NCBI GenBank assembly: GCA_021847645.1
Contig: JAJZQG010000062.1
Location: forward strand, 1 to 37,944
DNA from: Myxococcales bacterium
Lineage (GTDB): Bacteria > Myxococcota_A > Polyangia > Polyangiales > Polyangiaceae
Length of the DNA: 37,944 bases
Reading direction: 5' to 3'
Shown here: positions 1 through 8,754 of the stretch, in pieces
Numbering within the stretch: the stretch's first letter is position 1
Layout: each line of letters begins with the position of its first letter
Program-made: the position numbers and the translations under genes
Notes under the pieces: generated by a model
The model's input: the letters and a program-made list of their open reading frames with translations, nothing else
The model's database searches: none
Told to the model about the DNA's origin: nothing

Positions 1-77
1 CTAGGGCTGCGGGGCCCCGGCGGAACGCCTGCGGTGGAGTTGCGACACGAGGTCGCATTCATGCCGCACCGGGGAGC

Positions 78-1520
78 TCAGTCTCGTCGCAGCGATTGTC
101 GCAGATAGCGGTCAATGGCCGCAGCGGCTTGTCGTCCTTCGCGGATGGCCCAGACCACCAGCGACTGACCTCTTCTCGCGTCGCCCGCGGCGAACACCTT
201 GGGAACCGATGTGCGGTGATCGCCCCAGGCAGCCTGCACGTTGCCCCGCGCGTCGTAGGCGACGTGAAGCTCATCCAGGAGCCCGGCGTGCACCGGGTGA
301 ACGAATCCCGTCGCTAGCAGCACGAGATCGGCGGGGAGCTCGAAGTCCGACCCGAGGACCGGGACGGGCCTACGGAAGCCCGTGGAGTCGGGGGGGCCAG
401 GCTGGACACGCACAGCGTGGAGGCTATGGACTCGGCCGTCGACGCCCGAGAAGCCGGTGGTCATGATACCGAATTGGCGATGGCCGCCTTCGTCGTGGGA
501 CGAGGAGCTTCGGAACACGGCAGGCCATTGGGGCCACGGATTGGAGGGCGTGCGCTGGTCCGGCGGACGCTCGAGGATCTCGAGGGAGGTGGCGGAGCGG
601 GCGCCCTGGCGCAAGCTGGTGCCGACGCAATCGGAGCCCGTGTCCCCTCCCCCGAGCACGACGACCTGCTTGTCCGTGGCGAGGATCTCGCTGCCCGGGG
701 AGGGAGGCTGGCCGGCACCGCGGCGATTCTGCTGCACGAGGAATTCCAGGGCGAAATGAACTCCGAGCAGATCGCGGCCGGGCACGGGCAGGTCGCGGGG
801 CTGACCGGCGCCCGCCGCGAGGAGAACGGCGTCAAAGTCCTCGAGAAGGCGTTCAACGGGCAGATCGACTCCGACGCAGGTGCTGGTGCGGAACTCGACG
901 CCTTCTTCTTCGAGCTGGCGCACGCGGCGGTCGACGATCCACTTCTCGAGCTTGAAGTCGGGGATACCGAAGCGCAGGAGGCCGCCCGGGGACTCGTTCT
1001 TCTCGAAGACGACGACCTTGTGCCCTGCGCGGCAGAGCTGTTGGGCAGCGGCGAGGCCGGCAGGGCCCGAGCCCACGATGCCCACGCGCCGGCCGGTGCG
1101 AACAGCCACCTTGCGAGCGACGTGGGGTCCGGCTTCGATCACCCGCCGCGCAATCTCGTATTCGGTCTGCTTGATGACGACGGGCCGGTCGTTGATCGAC
1201 AGAACGCAGGCGGCCTCGCAGGGTGCGGGGCAGACCAGGCCGGTGATCTCGGGGAAGTTGTTCGTGCTATAGAGGCGGTCCAGGGCTTCGGGCCATCTGC
1301 CTCGGAACGCGAGGTCGTTCCAATCGGGGATGAGGTTGCCCAGCGGGCAGCCCTGGTGGCAGAACGGCACGCCGCAATCCATGCACCGGGAGGCTTGCGT
1401 CCGAGCAGCATCTTCCGGGACTGGCTCGTGCACGTCTCGCCAGTCGAGCACGCGCAAGTCGACGGGGCGCTCCGGGGGGAGCTGCCTCGTGTGTTTGAGG
1501 AAACCGAAAGGATCACCCAT
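78..1520 (-). CDS. gltD: Glutamate synthase small (beta) subunit, GltD
   Basis: 480-aa NADPH-dependent beta subunit that passes electrons to GltB for glutamate formation from 2-oxoglutarate and glutamine in the cytoplasm. The N-terminal region carries two cysteine clusters (C46, C49, C54, C58 and C97, C101, C105), the pattern that holds the [4Fe-4S] clusters in GltD and dihydropyrimidine-dehydrogenase relatives. A Rossmann motif GSGPAG near residue 148 fits FAD binding, and GGGDTG further on fits NADPH binding. The open frame runs further upstream, but family homology begins at MGDPFGF, whose ATG overlaps the end of gltB by 8 bases; this suggests translational coupling. Length is normal for the family. 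Confident call. Confidence 0.95.
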   Translation of the reverse strand: MGDPFGFLKHTRQLPPERPVDLRVLDWRDVHEPVPEDAARTQASRCMDCGVPFCHQGCPLGNLIPDWNDLAFRGRWPEALDRLYSTNNFPEITGLVCPAPCEAACVLSINDRPVVIKQTEYEIARRVIEAGPHVARKVAVRTGRRVGIVGSGPAGLAAAQQLCRAGHKVVVFEKNESPGGLLRFGIPDFKLEKWIVDRRVRQLEEEGVEFRTSTCVGVDLPVERLLEDFDAVLLAAGAGQPRDLPVPGRDLLGVHFALEFLVQQNRRGAGQPPSPGSEILATDKQVVVLGGGDTGSDCVGTSLRQGARSATSLEILERPPDQRTPSNPWPQWPAVFRSSSSHDEGGHRQFGIMTTGFSGVDGRVHSLHAVRVQPGPPDSTGFRRPVPVLGSDFELPADLVLLATGFVHPVHAGLLDELHVAYDARGNVQAAWGDHRTSVPKVFAAGDARRGQSLVVWAIREGRQAAAAIDRYLRQSLRRD

Positions 1521-4500
1521 TGCCACTCCCCACGCGGATGCGGTCTCCGAGAGCGCGCTTGTAGTCCAGAGGCAGCACGCGCAGGAACCGGGTGCGAAGC
1601 ACGTCCCAGCTCGACAGGACCTGCGATGCACGGCTGCTGCCGGTCAGCTCGTGGTGACGTCGAATGAGCTCCAACAGGCGAGTTTCGTCGTCGGCTTCGA
1701 GGGAACCGACCTCGACCATGTCGGGGTTGCACATGCCGGGGAACACGCCGTCTTCATCGAGCACATAGGCCACGCCGCCGCTCATGCCCGCGGCGAAGTT
1801 GCGGCCGGTGGGGCCGAGCACCACGACGATTCCTCCAGTCATGTACTCGCAGCCGTGGTCTCCGACGCCCTCGACGACGGCAGAAGCGCCGGCATTGCGC
1901 ACGGCGAAGCGTTCCCCGGCGGTGCCGTTGAAGAAGGCTTCGCCGGCGGTGGCGCCGTACAAGCAGACATTGCCCACGAGCACGTTGTCTGCCGCGGAGA
2001 AGGTAGCGTCGCGTGGCGTGCGCACGACCACTGTTCCGCCGGACAGCCCTTTGGCGACATAGTCGTTGGCGTCGCCCTCGAGATCGATGGAGATGCCGCG
2101 GGGCAGGAAGGCACCGAGGCACTGTCCCGCGGTGCCCTGGAACGACAGGCGAATGGTGTCGCCGGGCAGCCCGTCTGCGCCGTAGCGTCGAGTGACCTCC
2201 GCGCCGAGGCGTGTGCCGACGGACCTGTCCACGTTGGACAGCGGCAAGGACAGGGAGACGGGCTCGCGGCGATCGAGAGCGGGGCCGGAGCCGGTGAGCA
2301 GACGCCACTCGACGTTGCTCAGGGGCTCGCGGGCGACTCGTCCGCGCCATCGGGTGGCGTGGGGCACCTTGGGGCGATAGAGGAGCTCGGAGAAGTCGAG
2401 CTTGCGGGCTTTCCAGTGCTCCGATTCGGAGTTGGGCTCGAGCAGGTCGGCACGGCCGATCATGTCCTCGAACCTGCGGAATCCGAGGTTGCTCATGATG
2501 CGACGCACCTCTTCGGCGACGAAGAAGAAGTACTGGACGACATGATCGGGCTGGCCGGCGAAGCGGCGGCGAAGCTCCGGGTCCTGGGTGGCAATTCCGA
2601 CGGGGCAGGTATTGAGGTGGCAGACACGCATCATGACGCAGCCCATGGCGACCAGGGGTGCGGAGGCGAAGCCGAACTCGTCGGCGCCGAGCATGGCCCC
2701 GACGACGACGTCGCGGCCGGTCTTCAGACCTCCGTCGACCTGGACGCGGACGCTGCCGCGCAGGTCGTTGAGCACGAGCGTCTGCTGGGTTTCGGCGAGG
2801 CCGATTTCCCAGGGGATACCGGTGCGCTTGATGGATGTCAAAGGGGCTGCGCCAGTGCCGCCGTCATGGCCGGCGATGACCACGCCTTCGGCGCCGCCCT
2901 TGACGACACCGGCGGCCACGGTGCCGACGCCGCTCTGGGAGACGAGCTTGACGCTGATGGCAGCGCGGTCGTTGGCGCACTCGAGGTCATGGATGAGCTG
3001 GGCGATATCCTCGATGGAGTAGATGTCATGATGAGGCGGGGGAGAGATGAGGCCCACGCCTTCGGTGCTATGGCGGATACGGGCGATGGTGGCGTCGACC
3101 TTGTGGCCGGGCAGCTGGCCGCCCTCGCCGGGCTTGGCGCCCTGGGCGATCTTGATCTGCAGCTCATCGGCATGGACGAGATAATGGCTCGTAACGCCGA
3201 ACCTGCCGGAGGCCACTTGCTTGATGGCGGAGCGCCGGGAGCTGCCGTCGGGATCGGGCAGGAAGCGCGCCGGGTCTTCCCCTCCTTCGCCGGTATTGCT
3301 GCGGCCGCCGATGCGATTCATGGCGAGGGCGAGGGTCTCGTGGGCCTCCTTGGAGATCGACCCGAAGCTCATGGCGCCGGTGCAGAACCTGCGCACGATG
3401 AGGGCGGCGGGCTCGACCTCGTCGAGAGGGACGGGGGGCCTGGTGGAGCGGAACCGCAGCATTCCGCGCAAGGTGGTCATCCGCTCGGACTCCTGGTTGG
3501 CGGCTGCGGAGAACGCGGCGAAGGACTCGAAGCTGCGTTGGCGCACGGCATGCTGCAGGGAGGCAATCACGTCGGGATGGAAGGCGTGCTTCTCGCCCTC
3601 GCCACGCCACTGGTACATGCCGCCGGACGGCAGGGGCTGGTCTTCCGGCGAGGAGAACGCGGCGGCGTGGCGCAGGGCGGTCTCCTGAGCGATGGTATCC
3701 AGATCGATGCCGTCGATGCGCGTGGGGGTGCCGGGGAAGTAGCGGTCGACGAGGTCGCGAGACAGGCCGATGGCCTCGAACAGGCCGGCGCCGCGGTAGG
3801 CCTGCAAGGTACAGATACCCATCTTGGAGAAGATCTTGAGCAGCCCCGTGTCGATGGCCTTGACGAAGTTGGCGCGGGCGGTTTCCGCGGACAGGCCGGC
3901 GGGCGTGTGGATCGCTTCCCGGGCCAAACGCGCGACCGTCTGGAACGCGAGATAGGGGTTGACCGCACCGGCGCCGTAGCCGATGAGCATGGCGAAGTGC
4001 GCGACCTCCCAGGCTTCTCCGGTCTCGACCGCGAGGCCGCAGGCCGTGCGCAATCCTCGCTGCACCAGGAGCTGGTGCACGGCCGAGGTGGCCAGGAGTG
4101 CAGGAATGGGCGCGTGCTCGGCGTCGACCAGCCGATCGCTGAGGACGATGACCGTGGCGCCGTCGGCCACAGCCTGCTCGGCGTCGCGGCATGCGCGCTC
4201 CAAGGCGATGAGCATGGCCCGCCCGCCGCCTCGCGCCGGGAAGACGATCGGCACGGTGTGCGTGCTGATCTCGCGGGTGGAGGTGAGCTTGATGCGCTGA
4301 AGCTCTTCGTCGGTGAGGATGGGCCCGTCCAGACGCAGCTCGCGCACCGCGTCGGGAGTCTCCTCGAGGAAGCTGCCGTCGCGACCGAGGGTGGAGGCGA
4401 GGCTCATGACCATACGCTCGCGCAACGGGTCGATGGGCGGGTTGGTGACCTGTGCGAACTGCTGTTTGAAATAGTCATACAGCAGGCGAGGCTGGTCGGA

Positions 4501-6030
4501 CAGGCAGGCCAGGGCGGTGTCGTCGCCCATGGATCCGGTGGCCTCCTGGCCCGTGGACGCCATGGGAGGTAGGACGATCTTCAGGTCCTCGAGGCTCATG
4601 CCGAAGAGGCGCTGCAGGCGCTGGAGGCGCTCGGGGGACTTGTGGTGAACGACATTGGCGCGGGGCAGGTCCTGCAAGCGAATCCGGTTCTGGTCGATCC
4701 ACTGACGCCAAGGCCGCCGTTCGGCGAGGGAGGCCTTGATTTCGGCATCGTGCAGGAGTCGTCCCTGCTCGGTATCCACGAGGATCATGCGCCCGGGGCC
4801 GAGCCGTCCAGCTTCGGCCACGTCGGATGCCGGCGTGTCCAGAGTGCCTGTCTCCGAGGCGATCACCAGCACGCCATCCTTGGTGAGCGTGTATCGGGCC
4901 GGGCGCAGCCCATTGCGATCGAGCATCGCTCCGGCGCGGATGCCGTCGGTGAAGGTCAGCGCCGCGGGGCCGTCCCAGGGCTCGGTCAACAGGGAATGAA
5001 ACTCGTAGAACGCGCGGAGCTCGTCGGGCATGCGCGGATCGTTCTCCCAGGCCTCGGGCACGAGCATGGTCAGGGCATGGGCGATGGAGCGGCCGCCGGC
5101 GACGAGCAACTCGACCGCGTTGTCGAGTTGGGCGGAATCGCTGGTTCCTTCGCCCAAGATCGGCAGCAGGTCGCGGACGTGGGGGCCGAACAGCGGCGAG
5201 GCCAGGTTGGTCTGGCGCGCTCTCATCCAGGCAGCATTGCCGCGCAGCGTGTTGATCTCGCCGTTGTGAGCGAGATAGCGGAAGGGCTGTGCCAGGTGCC
5301 AGGCAGGGAAGGTGTTGGTGCTATAACGCTGATGGACGATGGCGATGGCGGTGCGGACCCGGCGGTCGTCGAGGTCGACGTAGAACCTGGCGATCTGGTG
5401 GGGGAGGAGCAATCCCTTGTAGACGATGGTGCGCGACGAGAAGCTGGCGAAGCGAAAGGGGCTGGCGTGGGGGCCGCGGCGGGCTTTCCAGCGCATGCGG
5501 GCCTTGCGGCGAATGACATACAGGTGACGCTCGAATAGGGCCTCGGGCGTGCCCTCTCGGGCCGCAACGAACACCTGGCGAATGGCCGGGAGGGATTGCA
5601 GGGCGAGGTGCCCGGCGACGGACGGTTCGATGGGCACGGTGCGCCAGCCGAGCAGCTTGTGGCCGAGGCGGGAGATGGCCCAATCGACGGCATCCATCTG
5701 GGCGAGCTGCTCGTCCGTGTCGGTGGAGAAGAAGCCCATGCCGACCGCGTAGGAGCCAGGGGCCGGCAGGGAGAAGCCCAGCCCGCTGGTGACCGCGCGG
5801 AAGTAGTCGTCGGGAATCTGCAACAGAATGCCGGCACCGTCGCCGGTGGAGGGGTCGGCACCGGTGGCGCCGCGGTGGGTGAGCTTGAGCAGGGCGCGCA
5901 AGGCGCGCCGGACAACGTTGTAGGAGCGGTGACCGGCGACGTCGACCACGCAGGCGAAGCCGCAGGCATCGTGCTCGAAGGCGGGGTCGTACAAGCCCTG
6001 GCGGCTGGGGGGAAGGTCAGGTGTGGTCAT
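1513..6030 (-). CDS. gltB: Glutamate synthase large (alpha) subunit, GltB
   Basis: 1505-aa class II amidotransferase. Cys23 in the HDACGF context is the expected N-terminal nucleophile after removal of a 22-residue propeptide. The glutaminase domain fills about residues 23-430, followed by the central domain and an FMN-binding synthase barrel. The [3Fe-4S] motif is visible as C-x5-C-x4-C (CVMMRVCHLNTC), and the Gly-rich C-terminal beta-helix domain follows (GLSGGTVVV region). It releases ammonia from glutamine, channels it to 2-oxoglutarate and makes two glutamates together with GltD. The upstream TPR gene ends only 48 bp before the start, so gltB may be read from a promoter further upstream. 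No good Shine-Dalgarno is seen at the chosen ATG. Confidence 0.96.
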   Translation of the reverse strand: MTTPDLPPSRQGLYDPAFEHDACGFACVVDVAGHRSYNVVRRALRALLKLTHRGATGADPSTGDGAGILLQIPDDYFRAVTSGLGFSLPAPGSYAVGMGFFSTDTDEQLAQMDAVDWAISRLGHKLLGWRTVPIEPSVAGHLALQSLPAIRQVFVAAREGTPEALFERHLYVIRRKARMRWKARRGPHASPFRFASFSSRTIVYKGLLLPHQIARFYVDLDDRRVRTAIAIVHQRYSTNTFPAWHLAQPFRYLAHNGEINTLRGNAAWMRARQTNLASPLFGPHVRDLLPILGEGTSDSAQLDNAVELLVAGGRSIAHALTMLVPEAWENDPRMPDELRAFYEFHSLLTEPWDGPAALTFTDGIRAGAMLDRNGLRPARYTLTKDGVLVIASETGTLDTPASDVAEAGRLGPGRMILVDTEQGRLLHDAEIKASLAERRPWRQWIDQNRIRLQDLPRANVVHHKSPERLQRLQRLFGMSLEDLKIVLPPMASTGQEATGSMGDDTALACLSDQPRLLYDYFKQQFAQVTNPPIDPLRERMVMSLASTLGRDGSFLEETPDAVRELRLDGPILTDEELQRIKLTSTREISTHTVPIVFPARGGGRAMLIALERACRDAEQAVADGATVIVLSDRLVDAEHAPIPALLATSAVHQLLVQRGLRTACGLAVETGEAWEVAHFAMLIGYGAGAVNPYLAFQTVARLAREAIHTPAGLSAETARANFVKAIDTGLLKIFSKMGICTLQAYRGAGLFEAIGLSRDLVDRYFPGTPTRIDGIDLDTIAQETALRHAAAFSSPEDQPLPSGGMYQWRGEGEKHAFHPDVIASLQHAVRQRSFESFAAFSAAANQESERMTTLRGMLRFRSTRPPVPLDEVEPAALIVRRFCTGAMSFGSISKEAHETLALAMNRIGGRSNTGEGGEDPARFLPDPDGSSRRSAIKQVASGRFGVTSHYLVHADELQIKIAQGAKPGEGGQLPGHKVDATIARIRHSTEGVGLISPPPHHDIYSIEDIAQLIHDLECANDRAAISVKLVSQSGVGTVAAGVVKGGAEGVVIAGHDGGTGAAPLTSIKRTGIPWEIGLAETQQTLVLNDLRGSVRVQVDGGLKTGRDVVVGAMLGADEFGFASAPLVAMGCVMMRVCHLNTCPVGIATQDPELRRRFAGQPDHVVQYFFFVAEEVRRIMSNLGFRRFEDMIGRADLLEPNSESEHWKARKLDFSELLYRPKVPHATRWRGRVAREPLSNVEWRLLTGSGPALDRREPVSLSLPLSNVDRSVGTRLGAEVTRRYGADGLPGDTIRLSFQGTAGQCLGAFLPRGISIDLEGDANDYVAKGLSGGTVVVRTPRDATFSAADNVLVGNVCLYGATAGEAFFNGTAGERFAVRNAGASAVVEGVGDHGCEYMTGGIVVVLGPTGRNFAAGMSGGVAYVLDEDGVFPGMCNPDMVEVGSLEADDETRLLELIRRHHELTGSSRASQVLSSWDVLRTRFLRVLPLDYKRALGDRIRVGSGNG

Positions 6031-6078
6031 GATCGGACTCGTGCGGAGGGATTGCGGCGTGAGGCAGAGCGCGACAGG

Positions 6079-7116
6079 CTAGAATGCCCCGGAAACCGAA
6101 GCAGCCGCGCCGTCTTTCGCGGGCGCCACTCCAACCCGAAGCGCGGCCGGCGAGGACTGCGCCGAACCGCCCGAGTCGGGCGCGGTGAGCCACAGGACCA
6201 GGCCACCGGCTAGCAGCGCAGCGCCCGCACCGAACGCGATCGTCGACACCGTCGCCTTGGAGCGCGCCTGATGGTCGAGCTCGAGGCCACGCGGCGAGCA
6301 ATGAAGCGACGGGTCACAATAGGCCAGCGCGTCGTTGTGCGTGGATCGGGCAGACAATCCGAACCAGCTGCCGATTCCGATGCCCACGACGCCAGCTCCG
6401 GCCAACACCATGCCGGTCGTGCGGCGCGAGCCGCCGTCGCCGCCCCGGTCCGCGGAGACGTCCTCCGTGCGACGTTCGGCGGGCAGTCCGGCCGAAGGCG
6501 CGGGCTGCGGGGCGCCCTGCTCGACGAGGAGCGCGGGAATGGTGACGACCACCGATGCACCGTTGGGCCCGACGGATACCGAGGTCGCCCATTGTTGCTT
6601 GCGAGGGGCGGTGGCCGTGACAGGGTGGACGCCGGGATCGACGGGAATGGCAATATCGTATTGGGCGCCATCGACGAGCGTACCGTCGCGCTCGACGACG
6701 AGCCCCGGGACGCGGGCTCCTTGGGGGACCTTGATGGTCAATCGGGAGAGGCTCGGCTCCAGGGCGGCGGCTTTGGCGCGCGCCTGATCCTCCCACTGCG
6801 CGCGGCCGGTCTTGTGCGCTTCGCTCACGGCCTCGCGGTACGATGCCCACGCGCTGGCGGTCTGTCCGTTCTTCTCGTAGCAAGCGGCGAGGTTGAGCAG
6901 CGTACCGGCACCGGGGTCCAGGCGGTTGCTGGCAGCGAGCTTGGGACAGGCCTCGTCGAACCTGCCTTGGTCCATGAGCTTGCGTCCCTCGGTGAACAGC
7001 GCCTCGGCCGCCGCCGCGTTCCCCGCGCCCTGGGCTCTTGCGGGCATCGACTCCAACGACACGGAGAGCACAATGCCCAGCATCGATACGCGGGAAGAGG
7101 CCGTGACGAGCTTCAT
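6079..7116 (-). CDS. Secreted TPR protein with PEGA-like domain and two C-terminal hydrophobic segments
   Basis: 345 aa. A signal peptide (about residues 1-29, ending ARA-Q) is followed by a TPR-like helical region (about 35-120; AEALFTEGRKLMDQGRFDEAC and LLNLAACYEKNG are typical). Next is a beta-rich stretch resembling PEGA-type domains (about 125-195). Two hydrophobic segments (about 235-253 and 290-311) flank a loop with two cysteines (YCDPSLHC). The chosen ATG begins the signal peptide; the longer open frame upstream is unlike protein. It lies 19 bp after the kinase gene. Pairing of a membrane Ser/Thr kinase with this kind of exported TPR protein is common in myxobacteria. Role unknown; sensing or envelope scaffolding is an inference. 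Confidence 0.82.
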   Translation of the reverse strand: MKLVTASSRVSMLGIVLSVSLESMPARAQGAGNAAAAEALFTEGRKLMDQGRFDEACPKLAASNRLDPGAGTLLNLAACYEKNGQTASAWASYREAVSEAHKTGRAQWEDQARAKAAALEPSLSRLTIKVPQGARVPGLVVERDGTLVDGAQYDIAIPVDPGVHPVTATAPRKQQWATSVSVGPNGASVVVTIPALLVEQGAPQPAPSAGLPAERRTEDVSADRGGDGGSRRTTGMVLAGAGVVGIGIGSWFGLSARSTHNDALAYCDPSLHCSPRGLELDHQARSKATVSTIAFGAGAALLAGGLVLWLTAPDSGGSAQSSPAALRVGVAPAKDGAAASVSGAF

Positions 7117-7135
7117 GGCAGATCGGACTCCTGTT

Positions 7136-8653
7136 CTACTTTCTCTCGTCCGGCAACAAGTCACCGGAAGGAGGTTGGGCCGTCGTGGTTGCTGGTGGGG
7201 CCGGCGGAGCGGGCGGCGGCTTGGAGGTGGCAGGGGAGGCCGCCGTGCGCGCGGGCAACGTGGGCGGGGCTGTCGGCTGCGCAGGGGCCGGGCTGACGGG
7301 CATCTCGGGAGCATGGGAATCCGACGCAGGCATCGACGCGGGCGGGGCAACGGTGGGCGCGGAAGTGGTGAGCACCGGAGGCTGAACGGAAGAGACCGCG
7401 GGCAGAGCGGAGGGAGCGGCGGGCCTCATCGCGCGGGAGGAAAGCACGACGAGCCCCGCGACGGTCACAGCGGCAACCAGCAGCAGGGCGACCAGGGCGA
7501 GCGCAAGGGGCAAGAAGCGACGACGCACCGCGGCGGCAGTGCCGGGCAAGGTCACCGATGCAGTGGGCGGCCCGGAGGACTCGAGGCCGAGGGCGTTGGA
7601 CAACGCCGAGAGCGAACCGACATCGGAGGGGATGACGCGAGGCGGAATCACGGGCGGGGGAGGACCGGCGAGGGTCTCTGCCCACTCCTGCGAAGGGCGC
7701 TCGAGCGATCCGACGCTGGCAGAAGCCGCGGAGGCGAAGCCGGGGGACACGGAGCGCGTCAAGCCCGACGCGGCCGGCGCCGGCGCGAACGGGAACAGGA
7801 CGCGCATCAGATCGCCGATAGAGGAGAAGCGCTGCGCGGGATCCTTGGCGAGGCACTTCTGGACAGCGGCCACGAGCTCGAAAGGCAGGTCGGGGCGAAC
7901 GACGGCGATTGGCTCCGGCTCTTTCTCGAGGATCAGGGCGCACAGCTGGGGGACATTCTGGGCGGGGAACGGAACGCGCCCGGTGAGCAACTCGTAGAGA
8001 ATGACGCCCATCGCCCAGATGTCGGTGCGCTCGTCGACATCGCGAGCGGAGCGCACTTGCTCGGGAGCCATGTACAACGGCGAGCCCATCACGTCGGTGG
8101 TCTTGGTCAGGGAGAACTCCTCGCTGCCGACCTTGGTGGACTTGGAGATGCCGAAGTCGAGCACCTTGATGTGCGCGGCGCCGTTCGGCTTGCGCGTGAG
8201 GAACAAGTTCCCGGGCTTCAAATCCCGATGCACGATGCCCGAGGCGTGCGCTTCGGAGACGGCGTCGCACGCCTGAAGGACGTAGCCGACGGCTTCGTCG
8301 ACCCGCAGGGGGCCGTGCTTGGCGAGGAGCTGCCCCAGGTCGCAGCCCTCGAGGAACTCCATGATCATGTACGGCGCGCCGTTGTCGAGCGTTCCGACAT
8401 CGACCACATGGGCGACGTGGTCGCTGCGCAAGGTCGCGGCGGCACGGGCTTCGCGCGTAAAGCGCTCGCGCGCGCCCTGGCCCTGCATGGCGGCGGGCAA
8501 CAGGAACTTGATGGCGACGCGTTGTCCGAGCTCGAGGTGCGTGGCGGCCACGACCACGCCCATTCCACCCGCGCCGAGGATGCGGTCGATACGATATTTG
8601 CCGGCAAGGATCTCGCCTTCGTGAACGGGGAGCGGGAGGTCGGAGCCGAGCAT
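7136..8653 (-). CDS. Membrane-anchored eukaryotic-like Ser/Thr protein kinase
   Basis: 505 aa. The N-terminal Hanks-type kinase domain (about 18-290) has all main motifs: glycine loop GAGGMG (27-32), ATP lysine K49 (VAIK), catalytic HRDLKPGN with D144, DFG at 166-168, and SPLYMAPEQ near 191-199. A disordered linker follows, then one membrane segment (about 381-405), then a Pro/Ala/Ser-rich tail of about 100 residues, probably outside the inner membrane. The kinase should therefore be cytoplasmic with a low-complexity periplasmic tail and no recognisable sensor domain such as PASTA. It opens a run of closely spaced genes that continues into gltBD. Substrates cannot be told from sequence. Confidence 0.93.
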   Translation of the reverse strand: MLGSDLPLPVHEGEILAGKYRIDRILGAGGMGVVVAATHLELGQRVAIKFLLPAAMQGQGARERFTREARAAATLRSDHVAHVVDVGTLDNGAPYMIMEFLEGCDLGQLLAKHGPLRVDEAVGYVLQACDAVSEAHASGIVHRDLKPGNLFLTRKPNGAAHIKVLDFGISKSTKVGSEEFSLTKTTDVMGSPLYMAPEQVRSARDVDERTDIWAMGVILYELLTGRVPFPAQNVPQLCALILEKEPEPIAVVRPDLPFELVAAVQKCLAKDPAQRFSSIGDLMRVLFPFAPAPAASGLTRSVSPGFASAASASVGSLERPSQEWAETLAGPPPPVIPPRVIPSDVGSLSALSNALGLESSGPPTASVTLPGTAAAVRRRFLPLALALVALLLVAAVTVAGLVVLSSRAMRPAAPSALPAVSSVQPPVLTTSAPTVAPPASMPASDSHAPEMPVSPAPAQPTAPPTLPARTAASPATSKPPPAPPAPPATTTAQPPSGDLLPDERK

Positions 8654-8754
8654 GTGCCGTGGGGGTCAGGAGTGGTACGGACCAGCGACGGTATACACCA
8701 GAAGGCGGCTCCATTCACGGGCGGGACGCAAGCGCGGGGCCGAAGCCGGTCGAT

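Noticed and set aside
1..77. Possible tail of a plus-strand gene or a terminator after gltD.
   Set aside because: One frame is open from the edge, but 25 codons give no recognisable protein; GGGGCCCC is palindromic but has no U-tract on either strand.
1330..4572. A 1080-codon open frame on the plus strand opposite gltB/gltD.
   Set aside because: Shadow of gltBD; low-complexity composition, no start signal, no domain.
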